NCBI GenBank assembly: GCA_039654915.1 | Contig: CM077598.1 | Span: 71,080,041 to 71,144,040, forward strand | Length of the DNA: 64,000 bases | Direction of reading: 5' to 3' | Origin: Aquilaria yunnanensis | Taxonomy: Eukaryota > Streptophyta > Magnoliopsida > Malvales > Thymelaeaceae | Part shown: one piece after another, positions 12,557 to 24,461 of the stretch | Layout of the letters: the number at the start of each line of letters is the position of its first letter | Numbering within the stretch: the stretch's first letter is position 1 | Program-made: the position numbers and the translations under genes | The notes under the pieces: generated by a model | What the model was told of the DNA's origin: nothing | Seen by the model: the letters and a program-made list of their open reading frames with translations, nothing else | Database searches by the model: none

Positions 12557-15474
12557 TGTAATGCCCGGACAATCCAAAGTGATTAGGTCCCGGGTTAAAT
12601 GGATTTGGAGCATAAGAATTTTTCCTTAATTAGGAATTTAGCTCAATTAAATTGAGAAGACAATATGGCATGTGCATAATTGAGTGTTGAACATCTTAAA
12701 AATAAGCTTGGCTTAGGCCAAGAGAAATAGTAATGAAAATGGTGGTTTTTAAAGATGAGGGACTAAATTGAACAAAGGGATTTTTAGTGGTTGGGCTCAA
12801 TTGCCCAAATTTAGAAAGTTGGAGGACTAAAGGGGGAATTATGCCATTTTAATGGCTTTGGATGCCTTAGCCAGCCATGCCCCTCCAATTCCCAATATTT
12901 TATGTCACCTTCCTCCAAATCCTATTATTTTAATCCACCTCCCATCCTTAGTCATCACCTTGGATTCTTTCTTCACCTACTTTTGACTTTTTCTACCAAA
13001 CTTACACAAAAGTCTTCCAATTAGTCTTCCATCCATTAAATCTTGTCTCCCACTCATTTCAAACACATTATTAATTTCCTATTATTTTAATCCACCTCCC
13101 ACCCTTAATCATTACCTTGGATTCTTTCTTCACCTACTTTTGACTTTTTCTACCAAACTTACCCAAAAGTCTTCCAATTAGTCTTCATCTCTTTTAATCT
13201 TGTCTCCCACCTTCCAAGCACATTATACACTCATTTTCCTTCCCATATGGCTGGCCATTACCTTCCCACACATTAAAACATAATCACTCCACTCATTCAA
13301 AGCCATTTGCTCTCAAACTCTCTCATTCTCTCTCCATTTTCTTCCATACCAAGTCTCATCATTCCAAACACATTTCCAACTCTTTTCTCATCCAAATATT
13401 CGTCCATAGCTAGAAATAATCATTCCTCAAATTAAAACCAAGTATTCTTGGTTGAATTCAAGCTCTAAGACCATAAAGAGCAAGAATCAGATGAAGAATT
13501 CAAAGAAAACCAAGGAGGAAAATTTGGCCATTTCCATTTCTTGGAGGTTTTAAGCTCTACTCAAGGAACTCTTTGTGTGATTGAGTTTCTAAGTTCATTA
13601 GAAGCAAGAAATCAAGAAGAAGCTTGAAGAACATCAAGCACAATAAATTGGCGTTACCTCTTCTGTGAGGTTCTGTAAGTGTACACCAAGTGTTCTTGGT
13701 ATTTTGTGTTATTTGGGTTAATCACCAAGATTTCTTGGTATCTTATGGTTACTAATAAAATTCGGCCCATCTTGGTTCTTATGCTAGAAAACAATTTCTA
13801 GAGTCAACAAGCAAGGAAAACGAAGGAAAATAAGCTTATAAAGCTTTCGGTGTTGTGGGTAAGGATTCCTATACTCACTTTATTGCATGGTATAATTCCA
13901 TGGCCTTTTTATGTGAGTATTCGGGCCCCTAGGTGATGGTCAAAGAACCATGTGATCCTAGGAGTGCTAAGAGGGCTTAAGTTATGTTATTGCTTCGGCA
14001 ATTCTGTTTTGCTCATGAGCTAAGTTAAGTAAGCAAGCATTATGGGCTAGGAGTTAAGGCGGCCACCTTAATTCCTATGCTAAGTGAGCTCTCCGAAAAC
14101 ATTAAGTATATGAAATTAATGAACTAAAACTTGAGGGATGCTTGCTGCCCTTCTGTGAACAAAGTGTTAAGTGGCGTGTGTTTGTGTGCTTCTTTGATTT
14201 GTTGTGCATGCTAACCCCCGATTATGATATTATTGCTATATGCATGTATCTTTTTGTTTTCTTTGTCTTTATGTTTCCTTTGCAGGAATAAGGATTATTT
14301 TGCCATTACATTCTTGGCATATGTTAGGCCTTGGAGGCCATAAGTTAGGCATTGGATGCCACGGAATCCTTATTGAGTTTTATAACTCACCCGCCCTACT
14401 CTACTTTTGTAGGTAAAGGTTTGCTTGAAAGATCAAGCTAAGAGTCTTGAGTACTCTTTCTGTATTCTAAGGTTGGATTTGTGTATGGTATTGCTCAAAA
14501 TATTCTAAGTATTCTAAGTATATAAGCTGCTTGTAAACAAGCTAAAAAAAATGTGGACTTTCTGTGCAGGACTTGAAGTCTTAGAATTGTGGGAACAAGG
14601 TCTATTAAGGTGGAAATTTGTGTTCCATGGCTTTGTGAATTTATGGGTTGCTTTTAAGCATGTTTTTGTTGGTCTAACTTTAGTGACCAAATTATGGACT
14701 TAGCTAAAATTTGGCCAAAACTTGGCTTTGGGCTTGTATTATGGACTTGGACATTTTCGGGTATTTTTATTGCTTGGTGGACTTACCAAGGCCCATGCAT
14801 GAATTTATGGGTTATGTTTTCATGAAATTTGAAGCATGTTGAAATTGGGCTTAAATAAGAACTTGAAAATTTTGATTTTATTCTTGGTTAATTTTGGGCC
14901 ATATGCATGTTAAGTACTAAAAGGTCCATAAGCCCATGTCTATGTTAAAAGCATGCAATGTTTGGCTATGTATGCTCATTTAGTAAAGAACATGCAAGTA
15001 AACTTAGAAAAAGCATGAAATTGGATGCTTGTGTAAAGTTTGGCTAATAAGAAATTTAAATGCACGTATGTGAATTAATACATGCCTAAGCATTAGTTGC
15101 ATTTAAAGGCATTAAGTGATTATGTGCACTAGTGAACTCCAAAACGCATAAGCATGCAAAGCATATGCATGAAAATAAGTTTTTAAACTTAAGTTGGTGT
15201 TTTAGTTGCCATGCATATTCTTGGCTAAGCTCGGTAAAGACCATGAAAATGAACACATGAAATCCACATAGGCACTAGCTTGTTTCTGAGAGCACATCAA
15301 CTTAACCTTAATTAAAGAACTTAACGAGCTAGTACTGATAAGTATCCTGGGGTTCGTGCCCATAAGTCTTAGTGAGTTTTAAAAGCCCCTTCTGTGTAAT
15401 GAAAACTTCCGCTGCATGTTTAAAAAAAAAAAAAATCAGGCCCAAATGGGCCAGGGGCAGTTTAGGGCACGACA
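12557..15474 (+). mobile_element. Family E solo LTR (2918 bp), TSD GGAAG
   Basis: The LTR begins TGTAATGCCCGG and ends GGGCACGACA, with perfect duplications GGAAG at 12552-12556 and 15475-15479. It shares start, end and many inner blocks with the longer LTR at 25675-29819. It contains a tandem duplication (12921-13226) and three copies of a hairpin with arms ACCAAG and CTTGGT. The chromovirus gag frame resumes on the far side. No internal domain adjoins it. Confidence 0.9.
12921..13226 (+). repeat. Tandem duplication of about 157 bp inside the family E LTR
   Basis: The segment starting CCTATTATTT at 12921 recurs at 13078 with few differences and includes the same block ending TCTTGTCTCCCAC. 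The offset is 157 bp. Confidence 0.85.
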
Positions 15475-16130
15475 GGAAGAATCTTTGATGAAGGATGAAA
15501 AAAAATTTAGTAGTCTTATAAGGTATACCTATCAATATAATGGACAAGAAGAGTTAAAAACTAATAGGTTCATGCGATGTCTAAGGCTTGATATAAGGCA
15601 AATCCTCAAACATATGGGCATAAGTGACTACTATGAAACTTTTGAGAAAGCACTAGGCCTGGAATAATAGTTCAAGGATTAGGAAAAACAGGTTTAGGAA
15701 GGTGCCAGTGGTGCACAAAAAAGGAGTAAGAAGAGGGTTAGAGAGGAACTACTAGTCTAGAAGCCCAAGAAAGAGATGATAAAGGAAAAATGGCCTCAGT
15801 AATTTAGACCCCGGTGCTAGACTTGTGCAAACACCATGGCCATAAGCCTTGCTACAAGTTGACTATTGAGTGCTAGAAATGTTGATCACAAGAGCACTAG
15901 GTTAGAGACCATCCCATTGAGAAAGGAGAAAGAAGGTTATTGGGGAGGTTTGGATCACAATGGCCTAGAGCACAACAATAAGGGGAAGAGTGCCTCCGCC
16001 AACACCTAAGGGGACCCCAGAAAGGCCAAGCCAATAGCCACCACACAAAGGGCAAAATCAGCAGCAAGGGAAAGTATTTCACATTGAGGCACCAAGGAGA
16101 CAACATGATCTAGAATCAGAAAAAAGGGAG
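15475..16130 (+). pseudogene. Chromovirus D gag, 3' part
   Basis: The frame continues from the other side of the solo LTR with SLMKDEKKFSSLIRYTYQYN, followed by a RFMRCLRLDIRQIL-like helix, the central part of a chromovirus gag. A zinc-knuckle region should follow near 15830 (CKHHGHKPCYKL-like), but it is poorly preserved. Stops begin at 15665 and are then frequent. No product is expected. Confidence 0.65.
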
Positions 16131-16149
16131 CAAGGCCATGAAAGGCTAC

Positions 16150-16470
16150 ATATGGAAGCTCTAAAAAGTAAGCTTTACCTTAATAATAAGCTTGTTTCTA
16201 TGTTGTATGATACTAGAGCTTCAATGTCCATTATATCTACTAGCTTGTGAGGGAAATGAACCTAGAAATAAGTACACTATTGGGAAAGTACTTGGTTAAA
16301 ACTGCTGGTCAAGAGATAATGTTTGCTTATCATATAGTAAAAATTTGTTTGGTTAGGCTACGACTACTGGAACTAAGAGCTAACTTGATAATACTTGAAA
16401 GTGGTGGTTATGATGTGATCTTAGGCATGATTTGGATTGCTAAGAATCATGTGATAGAAGATTGTTAGGC
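16150..16470 (+). pseudogene. Chromovirus D protease, active site DTRA
   Basis: The retropepsin-like segment reads KLVSMLYDTRASMSIIST. The family needs D-T/S-G; here Gly is replaced by Arg (codons GATACTAGAGCT at 16209-16220). The following YDVILGMIW matches the YDVILGMDWL block that closes this domain in plant Gypsy elements. An internal stop and the lost Gly show it is inactive. It would have cut the Gag-Pol polyprotein. Confidence 0.75.
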
Positions 16471-16639
16471 TAGAAAGTTAATCTGACTGGGTTCAAAAGT
16501 CTATGACTTGAATAATTCATGAGAAATTGATAAAACTTGGAAGATAGATGTAATGGAACAAATTCCTATAGTCTCTGAAGATGAATTTATGGCATTCAAT
16601 GGGATAAGGTAGTTGATGAAATGAGTGAAATCCCCATAG

Positions 16640-17340
16640 TAAGAGACTATCTTGAAGTTTTTTCTTCAGAGTTGCTTAGTCCTCCCCCCTTAAGGGAACT
16701 TGAATTTGAGATTAAGTTGGTACCAGGAGCTACTTCTGTGTCCATGGATCCTTATAGGATGGCCATACCAAAAATGAATGAACTCAAGAAATAGCTTGAT
16801 AAGCTTTTTGAGAAGTGTTTTATTAGGTCAAGTATGTCTTTATAGAGAGCACTAGTGTTGTTTGTGAAGGAAGAGGATGGAACCCTCAAGTTATGCACTG
16901 ACTATAGGAAGTTCAATGTAATGACTATAAAGAATAAGTATCCTCTTCCTAGAATTGAAGATTTTTTTGATCAATTCAAGGAGCCAAGGGTATTTTCCAA
17001 GATTGATCTCAAATTTGGATTTTTCTAGCTGAGAGTTAGAGAAGAGGAAATACCAAAGGCTACCTTCTGAATAAGGTATGTTCACTTTGAGTACACAGTG
17101 CTACCATTTGGGCTCAGAATTGCTCCTACCTTTTCACGGATCTTATGTATAGAGTACTTGGATTGTACCAAGACCACTTTGTAATGGTATTTATAGATAA
17201 TATTTTAGTGTACTCAAAGGATGATAATTCTCATGAAGAACATCTGAGATTGGTGCTTGCCTTGCTCAAAAAGCATCAATTGTGTGGCAACTTAAATAAA
17301 TGTCATTTCTAGACCTTAGAAGGAAGAGCCACATTATCAA
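16640..17340 (+). pseudogene. Chromovirus D reverse transcriptase, motif IDN
   Basis: Recognisable blocks are [40 protein letters not shown] and VMVFIDNILVYSKDD. The catalytic F-I-D-D motif has become F-I-D-N near 17195, removing one of the two metal-binding Asp residues. Several stops and at least one frame change lie between the blocks. The order gag-PR-RT-RNase H-IN is that of Gypsy elements. Confidence 0.8.
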
Positions 17341-17369
17341 TGGATAAAGGCTGGCAGAGGATCTAGAAA

Positions 17370-17970
17370 AGATTAAAGCCATCATGGAATGGAATAAGCC
17401 CTAGAATATGACAGACGTGAGAAGTTTTCAAGGGCTGGTAGGCTATTACAGAAGCTTTGCACATAAATTCTCTATAATAGTTACCCCATTAACCTAATTG
17501 ACAAGGAAGGATCAAAAGTTTGAGTGGGGAAAGGAATGCGTACAAAGCTTCCAAGAGCTTAAAGAGAAGCTAACCAAACCCTTATCTTAATATTGCTTGA
17601 CCCTACAAAACCATTTGAACGATATACAGATGCATCAATGATAGGGTTAGGTTGTGTGTTGAGGCAAGGAAAACAAGCCATTGTTTATGGGTCAAGGAAG
17701 TTAAGACCACATTAAATAAATTATCTAGTCCATGACTTGGATTTGGCAACTGTGGTGTTTGCCCTTAAGCAATGGAGGCATTATTTGCTGGGAAGCAAGT
17801 TTCAGGTCTTAACTAATCTCAAGAGTTTAAAGTACTTCTTTACATAGGAAGACTTTAATATGAGGCGAAGAAGGTGGTTAAAATATCTTAAAGACTTTGA
17901 TTGTACCATTGAGTACACATTAGGTAAAGCTAATTTAGTAGTTAATGGCTTAAGTAGGAAGTATATTGGG
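17370..17970 (+). pseudogene. Chromovirus D connection and RNase H
   Basis: After an RT tail block (VRSFQGLVGYYRSFAHKFS), the frame reads RYTDASMIGLGCVLRQG, then LATVVFALKQWRHYLLG and NMRRRRWLKYLKDFDCTIEY. These correspond to the RT-associated RNase H of Gypsy elements (T-D-A-S, V.FALK.WRHYL, RRWLE.L.DYD). Stops interrupt it. The domain would remove RNA from the hybrid during reverse transcription. Confidence 0.75.
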
Positions 17971-18039
17971 GTGTTGAAAGTTGGAGGTCAAGAACACAAA
18001 GGCAAGATCAACAACATAACTTGATTAGCAAACAAGTGG

Positions 18040-18960
18040 AAGCAATGGGAACTAGACCAAGTGAATGTAATAACCATCCAGTCAAAATGGAAAGAAATGG
18101 TTAAGAGAGCCAAATATCATGATGAGCATCTTGCTAAAATCTTTGGGCAAGTGCATAGGGAACAATTTTAATAGTTTTCTTACAGGCAAGAGTTGATGTA
18201 CTTTCAAGATAAAATCTATGTCCCAAGTGAAATTGAAATAAGGGATTAGATTCTGAAGGAAGCCTACAATAGCAAGATCAATGTACATATAGGAACCCTA
18301 AAGATGTACAAGGATTTGAGAGAACATTTCTTGTGGCCCAATATAAAGTAAGATATTGATGTTTTTATGCCAAAATGTTTAGCTTGTAAACAAGTTAAGG
18401 TAGAACACTAGAAGCTTCGGGGTAAATTGCAAAGTTTACCCAAACCAAAAAGGAAGTAGGGCTCTATAGCTAAGGATTTCTTAGTTGGAATGCAAATGCC
18501 TAACAGAAAGCATGATACCATTTGGGTTATTATGGATAGGCTCACTAAGTCAACATACTTTCTACCCATTAACCTCACTAATCCTTTGGATAAGCTTGCA
18601 AAGTTGTACATATAAGAAATTGTGAAGTTACATGGGGTTCTTGATGATATAGTTTTAGACAATGACCTAAGGTTAGCCTCTAAGTTTTGGAACTCCTAAC
18701 ACCATGCATTGGGAACTTAACTAAAGCTTAGTTTAGCCTACGACCCCCAAATTGATGGGAAATAGAAAGAACAATCAAGCCTTAGAAGATATGTTAAGAT
18801 TTTGTGTCGTAGACTTCCAGGGAGAATAAGATCCACATCTACCTCCAATGGAATTCTCCTATAATAATAGCTATCACACAGTGATCAAGATAGCTTCATA
18901 TAAGGCATTATATAGAAGAAAATGTATCACTCCCGATTGTTGGCATGAACTTGGTGATAG
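18040..18960 (+). pseudogene. Chromovirus D integrase, zinc and core domains
   Basis: The N-terminal part carries a decayed zinc region (INVHIGTLKMYKDL and CLACKQVK). The core shows TIWVIMDRLTKSTYF with the first Asp and DDIVLDNDLRLASKFW with the second. The GQSERT block with the catalytic Glu is degraded to a stop-containing GK-KEQ with a frame change, followed by ALEDMLRFCV in another frame. The enzyme would join cDNA to the chromosome; this copy cannot. Confidence 0.75.
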
Positions 18961-19545
18961 ACTTGAGATTGGACTAAATAATGTGTATGAGACTACATAA
19001 AAGATTAAGGTGATTCAGGAAAGTATCAAGGTAGCTAATAGTATAGAAGAGGCATATACCAACCTAAAAAGAAGAAGGGATATGGAATTTTAACTTGGAG
19101 TTTTTGTCTAGCTAAAAGTATCACCAATAAGGGGAGTAGTTAGATTTAGGAAACAGAAAAAGCTAGCTCCAAGATATGTTGGACTTTTCGAAATACTTTC
19201 AAGGGTGGGCAATGTAGCATCGAAGTTGGATTTACCCCATGAATTAAGGCATATACATGATACTTTTCTTGTAAGTATGATAAAGAAGGACATCTCTAAC
19301 CTCAGACAAATGATACCAACAACTAGTATTCCCATGGCCCCAAACCTCACTTATGGGGAAGAACCAGTGACAATATTGGTTAAGGATACTAGGAAGTTAA
19401 GAAGCAATTGGATAAGAATGGTTTAAGTCTAATAGACAAACCACATAGAAAAGGAGGCAACCTAGGAAATAGAAGCTGAAATGCTAAAAAAGTATCCAGA
19501 TCTTTTCCTTAAGTTGCTAGATAATTTGGAGGATGAAATTTATTA
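18961..19545 (+). pseudogene. Chromovirus D integrase C-terminus and chromodomain
   Basis: The frame gives RKQKKLAPRYVGLFEILSRV, then LDLPHELRHIHDTFLVSMIK, the integrase C-terminal fold of chromoviruses. It ends with PVTILVKDTRKLRSNWIRMV, a W.NH..EEATWE-like block and KKYPDLF. That tail matches the chromodomain known to direct such elements to particular chromatin. Stops occur at Trp and Gln positions. This tail is the basis for calling D a chromovirus. Confidence 0.75.
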
Positions 19546-19556
19546 AGGGGGTAGAC
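19543..19556 (+). other. Polypurine tract of chromovirus D
   Basis: A run containing AAGGGGGTAGAC sits directly before the LTR start TGTCATG at 19557, the expected primer for plus-strand synthesis. Confidence 0.8.
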
Positions 19557-20118
19557 TGTCATGTCCCTAAGCCTAGGGCTAGAAGGGAAGGTGGAGAAAT
19601 AGCTTTCAAAGTAAGAAAATAAGGAGGTTAGGACCACAAAAATGGAAATTGAAGGATTAAAATTGACATATGTTAAGTTTTATGTTAATTGGCTTTAAGA
19701 AAAGTATAGGTACTATAGACAATTCTTAGGCTTGTGCCTATATTTGATTGAAAAGGAGATTGTGGGACTTAATTGTTTCAAATTAAGTGTATATCAAGGG
19801 GGAAGATTGAGTTAAACAAAGAAATTAAAGGTTGATTTGTACTATGCAATGAACCAAGACCACAAATGTGAGAGTTTAGGCCATTTTCTTTCCATATGTC
19901 TTTGGTCAAATACTTGCATGATTCCACTCCTAGCTACCTCATTTAATTGAGTTCTAGTAGCCATTTTGGTAGAAGAAGAAGGTTTCCAACCAGTTACAAT
20001 GAACTTCTGGTGAAATTTAAGTAGAAGGAAGAAGATTCAAGCTAAACATTCAAGCAATGAGGTAGTTTTGAAGGTAAGGAACTTGAAATTAGTGGCAAGA
20101 AAGCTTCCATTAGTTGCT
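19557..20118 (+). mobile_element. 3' LTR of chromovirus D, truncated
   Basis: It aligns with the first part of the 5' LTR at 9910, with shared blocks such as AAGCCTAGGGCT and GAAATAGCTTTCA. The match ends near 20118, after AGTTGCTG, where foreign sequence begins. The missing part is not found further right in the window. Confidence 0.8.
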
Positions 20119-20990
20119 GTTGTAAGGGCCTTTCCCAGGATATCTTATAATTGGGATATTGTAGTCCCATAGTTTGTCACAGTTGGCTAATCAATACTTG
20201 CTAATTTTTTAAAACTTCCATGCCACGAGTATATTAAGCTAGAACATGAATGCATGCATGAGTTGCTTCAGTATTAAGTAAGAAACCAAACAAATAAATC
20301 TTTAAAAATCTTGGTAGCTATATGACAAACATGTTAAATTAAATCATAACTAAAGCAAAACAACCAAGTATATGTGTCTTCAAGTATCAACCAAATGTAC
20401 ATTACTAGTTCTTATTGTACATCCAAAGGCAATCAATGTATAAAAAACATATACTCAAAGCCTCACACACTTGTCATTACTAAAGCTTTAGCTTAGTACT
20501 GTTAAGTACCTAACTAACTAAGCTATTTGAGATTGTGACCAAACTTTAACTTAAAGCTTACTTGCTCTTAAAGTATGAGAATCTCTTACCTTCCTTGTGA
20601 ACAATTCTTCCTTAACCTAAAGTGAAGGCCCAACAAACTATAACTGCACAATATGTAAACTTGAAGGAGTGAGAATTTACTAATTCTTAGTAAAGGATCT
20701 ATAAACTAGCAAGGTAAATCTTTTGGCCAAATTAGCATATATCAATATATATGCATTCTTGGCATGAGCCCATAAAAATATTATGCCCAAGGGTCTTATC
20801 TAATGGCCACTGGAAAAGGTTTTGTTGTACTAACCCTACCCTAACTTAGCCTTGCTTTTTTGCAAGAACTTTATTCTTGCCTTGGCAAGTATGGTAGCTT
20901 GCCAAATTTTTTTACCCCTAGCATATTGTATAGGAGTAGCACTTACTTTAGTGGTCTGTCTTGCCAAGCTTAGTAGCTTAGGTAGGAAAT
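20119..20990. other. Unassigned stretch between chromovirus D and the Copia element
   Basis: No gene and no close match to the other repeats here. The left edge starts TTGTAAGGGCC, right where the D LTR breaks; the right edge abuts the truncated Copia gag. Its AT-rich, LTR-like composition suggests a fragment of another LTR, probably on the minus strand, but I see no LTR end pair or TSD. Confidence 0.3.
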
Positions 20991-21654
20991 CTTGAAGTTT
21001 AAGACTTCACTTACTTACTTGGTACTCATACAGTTGCGATCAATCCTTGAGAAGGAAAAACTGAATGGGACCAACTTTTTCAAGTGGTACCAAAACTTGA
21101 GGATAATCCTCAGGCAAGAGATAAAGGCTTATGTCCTAGCCACTACTCCAAGAGCTGAAAGGGATGCTCACAAGAGGCATTCTGATGATGCTTTCGATGT
21201 TGCATGCCTCATGCTTATTACCATGGAATCTGAGCTTCAGAAGCAACATGAGAACATGGGGGCGTTCGATATGACCGAACATCTCAAAATGCTTTTCCAA
21301 GAGCAAGCTAGGCATGAGAGGTTTGAGACCTCTAAGGCATTGTTTCAGTGTAAGATGTCTGACGGAAGTCCTGTGGGTCCTCATGTGCCCAAGATGATTG
21401 GTTACATTGAGAATCTTGAGAGTTCAGGATTTGCTCTTCAGAAAGAGTTGGCTATTGATGTAGTCTTACAATCGTTGCCTGAAAGCTACAGTCAGTTTGT
21501 CATAAACTATAACATGAATGACCTTGACAAATCCCTTCCTGAATTGCTCAACATGTTGAGAACTGCTGAGCAAAACCTTAAGAAGGCTAAGCCCATTTTG
21601 ATGGTTCAAAAGGGCAAGGGAAAGGGAAAAGCCAACAAGAAAGTCCAATGCTAA
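20991..21654 (+). pseudogene. Copia gag, N-terminus missing
   Basis: The 220-codon frame shows blocks of the Copia gag family (UBN2-like): LNGTNFFKWYQNLRIILRQE, then LFQEQARHERFETSKALFQC, MSDGSPVGPHVPKMIGYIE and SLPELLNMLRTAEQNLKK, ending in a basic tail rich in Gly and Lys. The usual start is missing: the frame emerges from unassigned sequence without a leader, PBS or 5' LTR, so the element is cut at its 5' end. It ends at a TAA at 21652 where the polyprotein should continue. Confidence 0.85.
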
Positions 21655-21687
21655 TCTTCTTCAGCTGCACTGAAACCAAAGGGTGGT

Positions 21688-22930
21688 GTGGCAAAGGAAG
21701 GGGAGTGCTTCCATTGTAAGCAACCTGGGCACTGGAAGCGCAACTACAAGCTCTATCTTGAAGAACTTGCTAAGGAAAAGGGAAGTAAGACTTCTACTTC
21801 AGGTATTTTTGTTATAGAGGCTAACTTTTCTACTTCATCATCTTGGGTATTGGATACTGGATGTGGATCTTACATTTATGCAAATGTGCAGGATCTAAGC
21901 TGAAGTAGAAGATTGGCCCAAGGTGAAGTGGACCTACGTGTTGGAAATGGAGCAAGGGTTGCTGCCTTAGCCATAGGGACTTATGTTCTCACTTTACCTA
22001 GTGGATTAGTTTTAGAATTAGACAACTGCTATTTTGTGCCTACTATTAGTAGAAATTTGATTTCTGTTTCTTGTTTGGACAAGAAAGGTTTTTCATTTAT
22101 AATAAAGGACAAATGTTGTTCTATTTATTTGAATGAAATCTTTTATGGCAGTGCTCAACTTAGCAATGGGTTGTATGTTCCATACCTCAAAGATCCAATC
22201 TATAATGTGAATACCAAGAAGGTCAAATTAAATGATTCGAACCCGACCTATCTCTGGCACTGTCACTTGGGCCATATAAACGAGACCTGCATATCCAAGC
22301 TCCATAAGGATGGACTATTGGACTCATTTGATTTTGAATCATATGAGACATGTGAGTCATGTTTGTTGGGCAAGATGACCTAAGCACCATTCACAGGGCA
22401 AAGTGAAAGGGTTGATGACTTACTAGAACTCATACATAGTGATGTATGTGGCCCTATGTCTACACATGCTAGAGGAGGTTTTCAATACTTCATTACTTTC
22501 ATCGATGTCTTTAGCAGATATGGCTATGTGTATCTCATGAGACACAAGTCAAAATCCTTTGAAAAGTTTAAAGAATTCAAGAATGAAGTAGAAAATCAAC
22601 TCGGGAAGAGTATCAAAGCGGTTCTATCAGATCGAGGTGGAGAGTACTTGGATCGAGAATTCATTGACTATCTAAAAGAGTGTGGTATAATATCACAACT
22701 CACTCCACCAGGTACACCTCATTGGAATGGTGTATTTGAAAATAGAAATCGAACTCTGTTAGACATGGTTCGCTGTATGACGAGTCAAGCTGACCTTCAA
22801 ACTCCTTTTGGGGACATGCCCTAGAGACAGCCGCTTTTACACTAAACCGAGTTCCATCTAAATTGGTTCAAAAGACACCATATGAGATATGGAGTGGGAG
22901 GCATCCCAATTTATCTTTTATGAAGATTTA
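21688..22930 (+). pseudogene. Copia nucleocapsid, protease and integrase
   Basis: Domains in order: a zinc knuckle CFHCKQPGHWKRNY at 21706 with the last Cys changed to Tyr; a protease with SSWVLDTGCGS (active-site codons 21853-21864); a GAG-pre-integrase zinc region (LWHCHLGHI ... CESC); and the integrase core with HSDVCGP, LSDRGGEYL and GVFENRNR carrying D, D and E. Stops lie at 21901, 22381 and 22822. The last follows a one-base deletion near 22808, after which the text continues in another frame (TAAFTLNRVPSK). Protease before integrase and integrase before RT is the Copia order. Confidence 0.88.
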
Positions 22931-23288
22931 GGGCTGTGACGCTTATGTGAAATGTCAATCCCCTGACAAACTAGGGCCTAAATCTCAAAAATGCCTTTTT
23001 GTTGGGTATCCCAAACAAAGAAAGGGTTACTATTTCTACAATCCTTCTGAGTAAAAAGTGTTTGTTGCTCGAACTGGTGTCTTTTTTTAGAAAGAGTTTT
23101 TCTCTAAAGGAACTAGTGGGAGGAAAGTAGAACTTGAAGAAATTCAAGAACAACAAGGAGACATCGAACCTGCAATGGAGCCTGAACAGACACCACAAGA
23201 TGTTGTGGTTTAAGAGTCTATTCCCGTAGCACAGAGCCCATGTAGGTCCAGTAGGATTCGGCATGAGCTTGAGAGATATGGATTTCTC
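22931..23288 (+). pseudogene. Copia integrase C-terminus to RT linker, decayed
   Basis: In the shifted frame, blocks such as KCLFVGYPKQRKGYYFYNP (GKKGYRLY-like integrase tail) and [16 protein letters not shown] (the RRS-R linker before the RT) are readable. At least three stops interrupt it, at Gln/Trp-type positions. Confidence 0.7.
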
Positions 23289-24461
23289 GTGACTCATACT
23301 GGTGATGTGATGCTCATCGATCAGGATGAGCCCACAACCTACCAACAAGCTATGTCGGGGCCTGACTCTAAGAAGTGGCTAGTGGACATGAAATCCGAGA
23401 TGGAATCCATGTATGAAAACCAAGTATGGACTTTGGTTGACCCACATGAAGGGGTGAAACCCATAAGGTGGAAATGGGTTTTCAAGAAGAAAACTGACAT
23501 GGATGGTAATGTGATTACCTTTAAGGCACGATTGGTTGCAAAAGGTTTCAAGCAAATTCCTGGTATTGACTATGATGAAACTTTTTCACCAGTTGCTATG
23601 CTTAAATCCATCCAAATTTTGTTTGCTATTGCTGCACACTATGATTATGAGATATGGAAAATGGATGTGAAAACTGCATTCCTAAATGGAAAGTTACTCG
23701 AGGATGTGTACATCACACAACCTGAGGGTTTTGTCACTCCTGAGAATGCCAATTAAGTGTGCAAGTTGCAAAGGTCTATTTATGGACTGAAGCAAGTTTC
23801 TCGAAGTTGGAATCTTCATTTTGATGAAGCAATCAAAGAATTTGGTTTTATCAAAAATGAAGATGAACCTTGTGTCTACAAGAAGGTTAGTGGGAGCGCT
23901 ATTGTCTTCTTGGTGTTGTATGTAGATGACATACTACTCATCAGGAACAACATTCCTGAGCTACAGTCTGTCAAGACTTGCCTAGGGAAATGTTTCTCTA
24001 TGAAGGACTTGGGTGAAGCAGCCTATGTGTTAGGCATCAGGATCAATAGAGATAGATCTAGAAAGCTTCTTGGCCTAAGTCAAAGTACATATATTGACAA
24101 GGTGCTAAAGAGGTTTAGCATGGAAGATTCCAAGAAAGGATTCTTGCCCATGTCACATGGTATAACTCTTTCTAGATCTCAGTGTCCGAGTACACCTAAG
24201 GAGAGAGAATGCATGAGTAAGATTCCATATGCCTCAGTAATTGGATCTATCATGAATGCCATGATATGTACTCATCCCGATGTATCATATGCCTTGAGCA
24301 GGACGAGTAGGTACCAATCAAACCCCGGTGAGAGTCACTGGATAGCTGTTAAGAACATCCTTAAGTACTTACGAAGGACTAAGGATGCATTCTTGGTCTT
24401 TGGAGGTGAACATGAGCTTGTTGTAAGGGGTTTTCACCGATGCAAGCTTCCAATCCGATAA
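23289..24461 (+). pseudogene. Copia reverse transcriptase with intact YVDD
   Basis: The frame shows [52 protein letters not shown] and LYVDDILL, with the YVDD codons at 23919-23930. Then follow MKDLGEAAYVLGIRI and GSIMNAMICTHPDVSYAL. These are the RVT_2 blocks of Copia elements in order. One stop (TAA at 23754) breaks it after TPENAN, where the text should run on into VCKLQRSIYGLKQ. A frameshift near 24430 moves the RNase H part to another frame. Confidence 0.9.
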
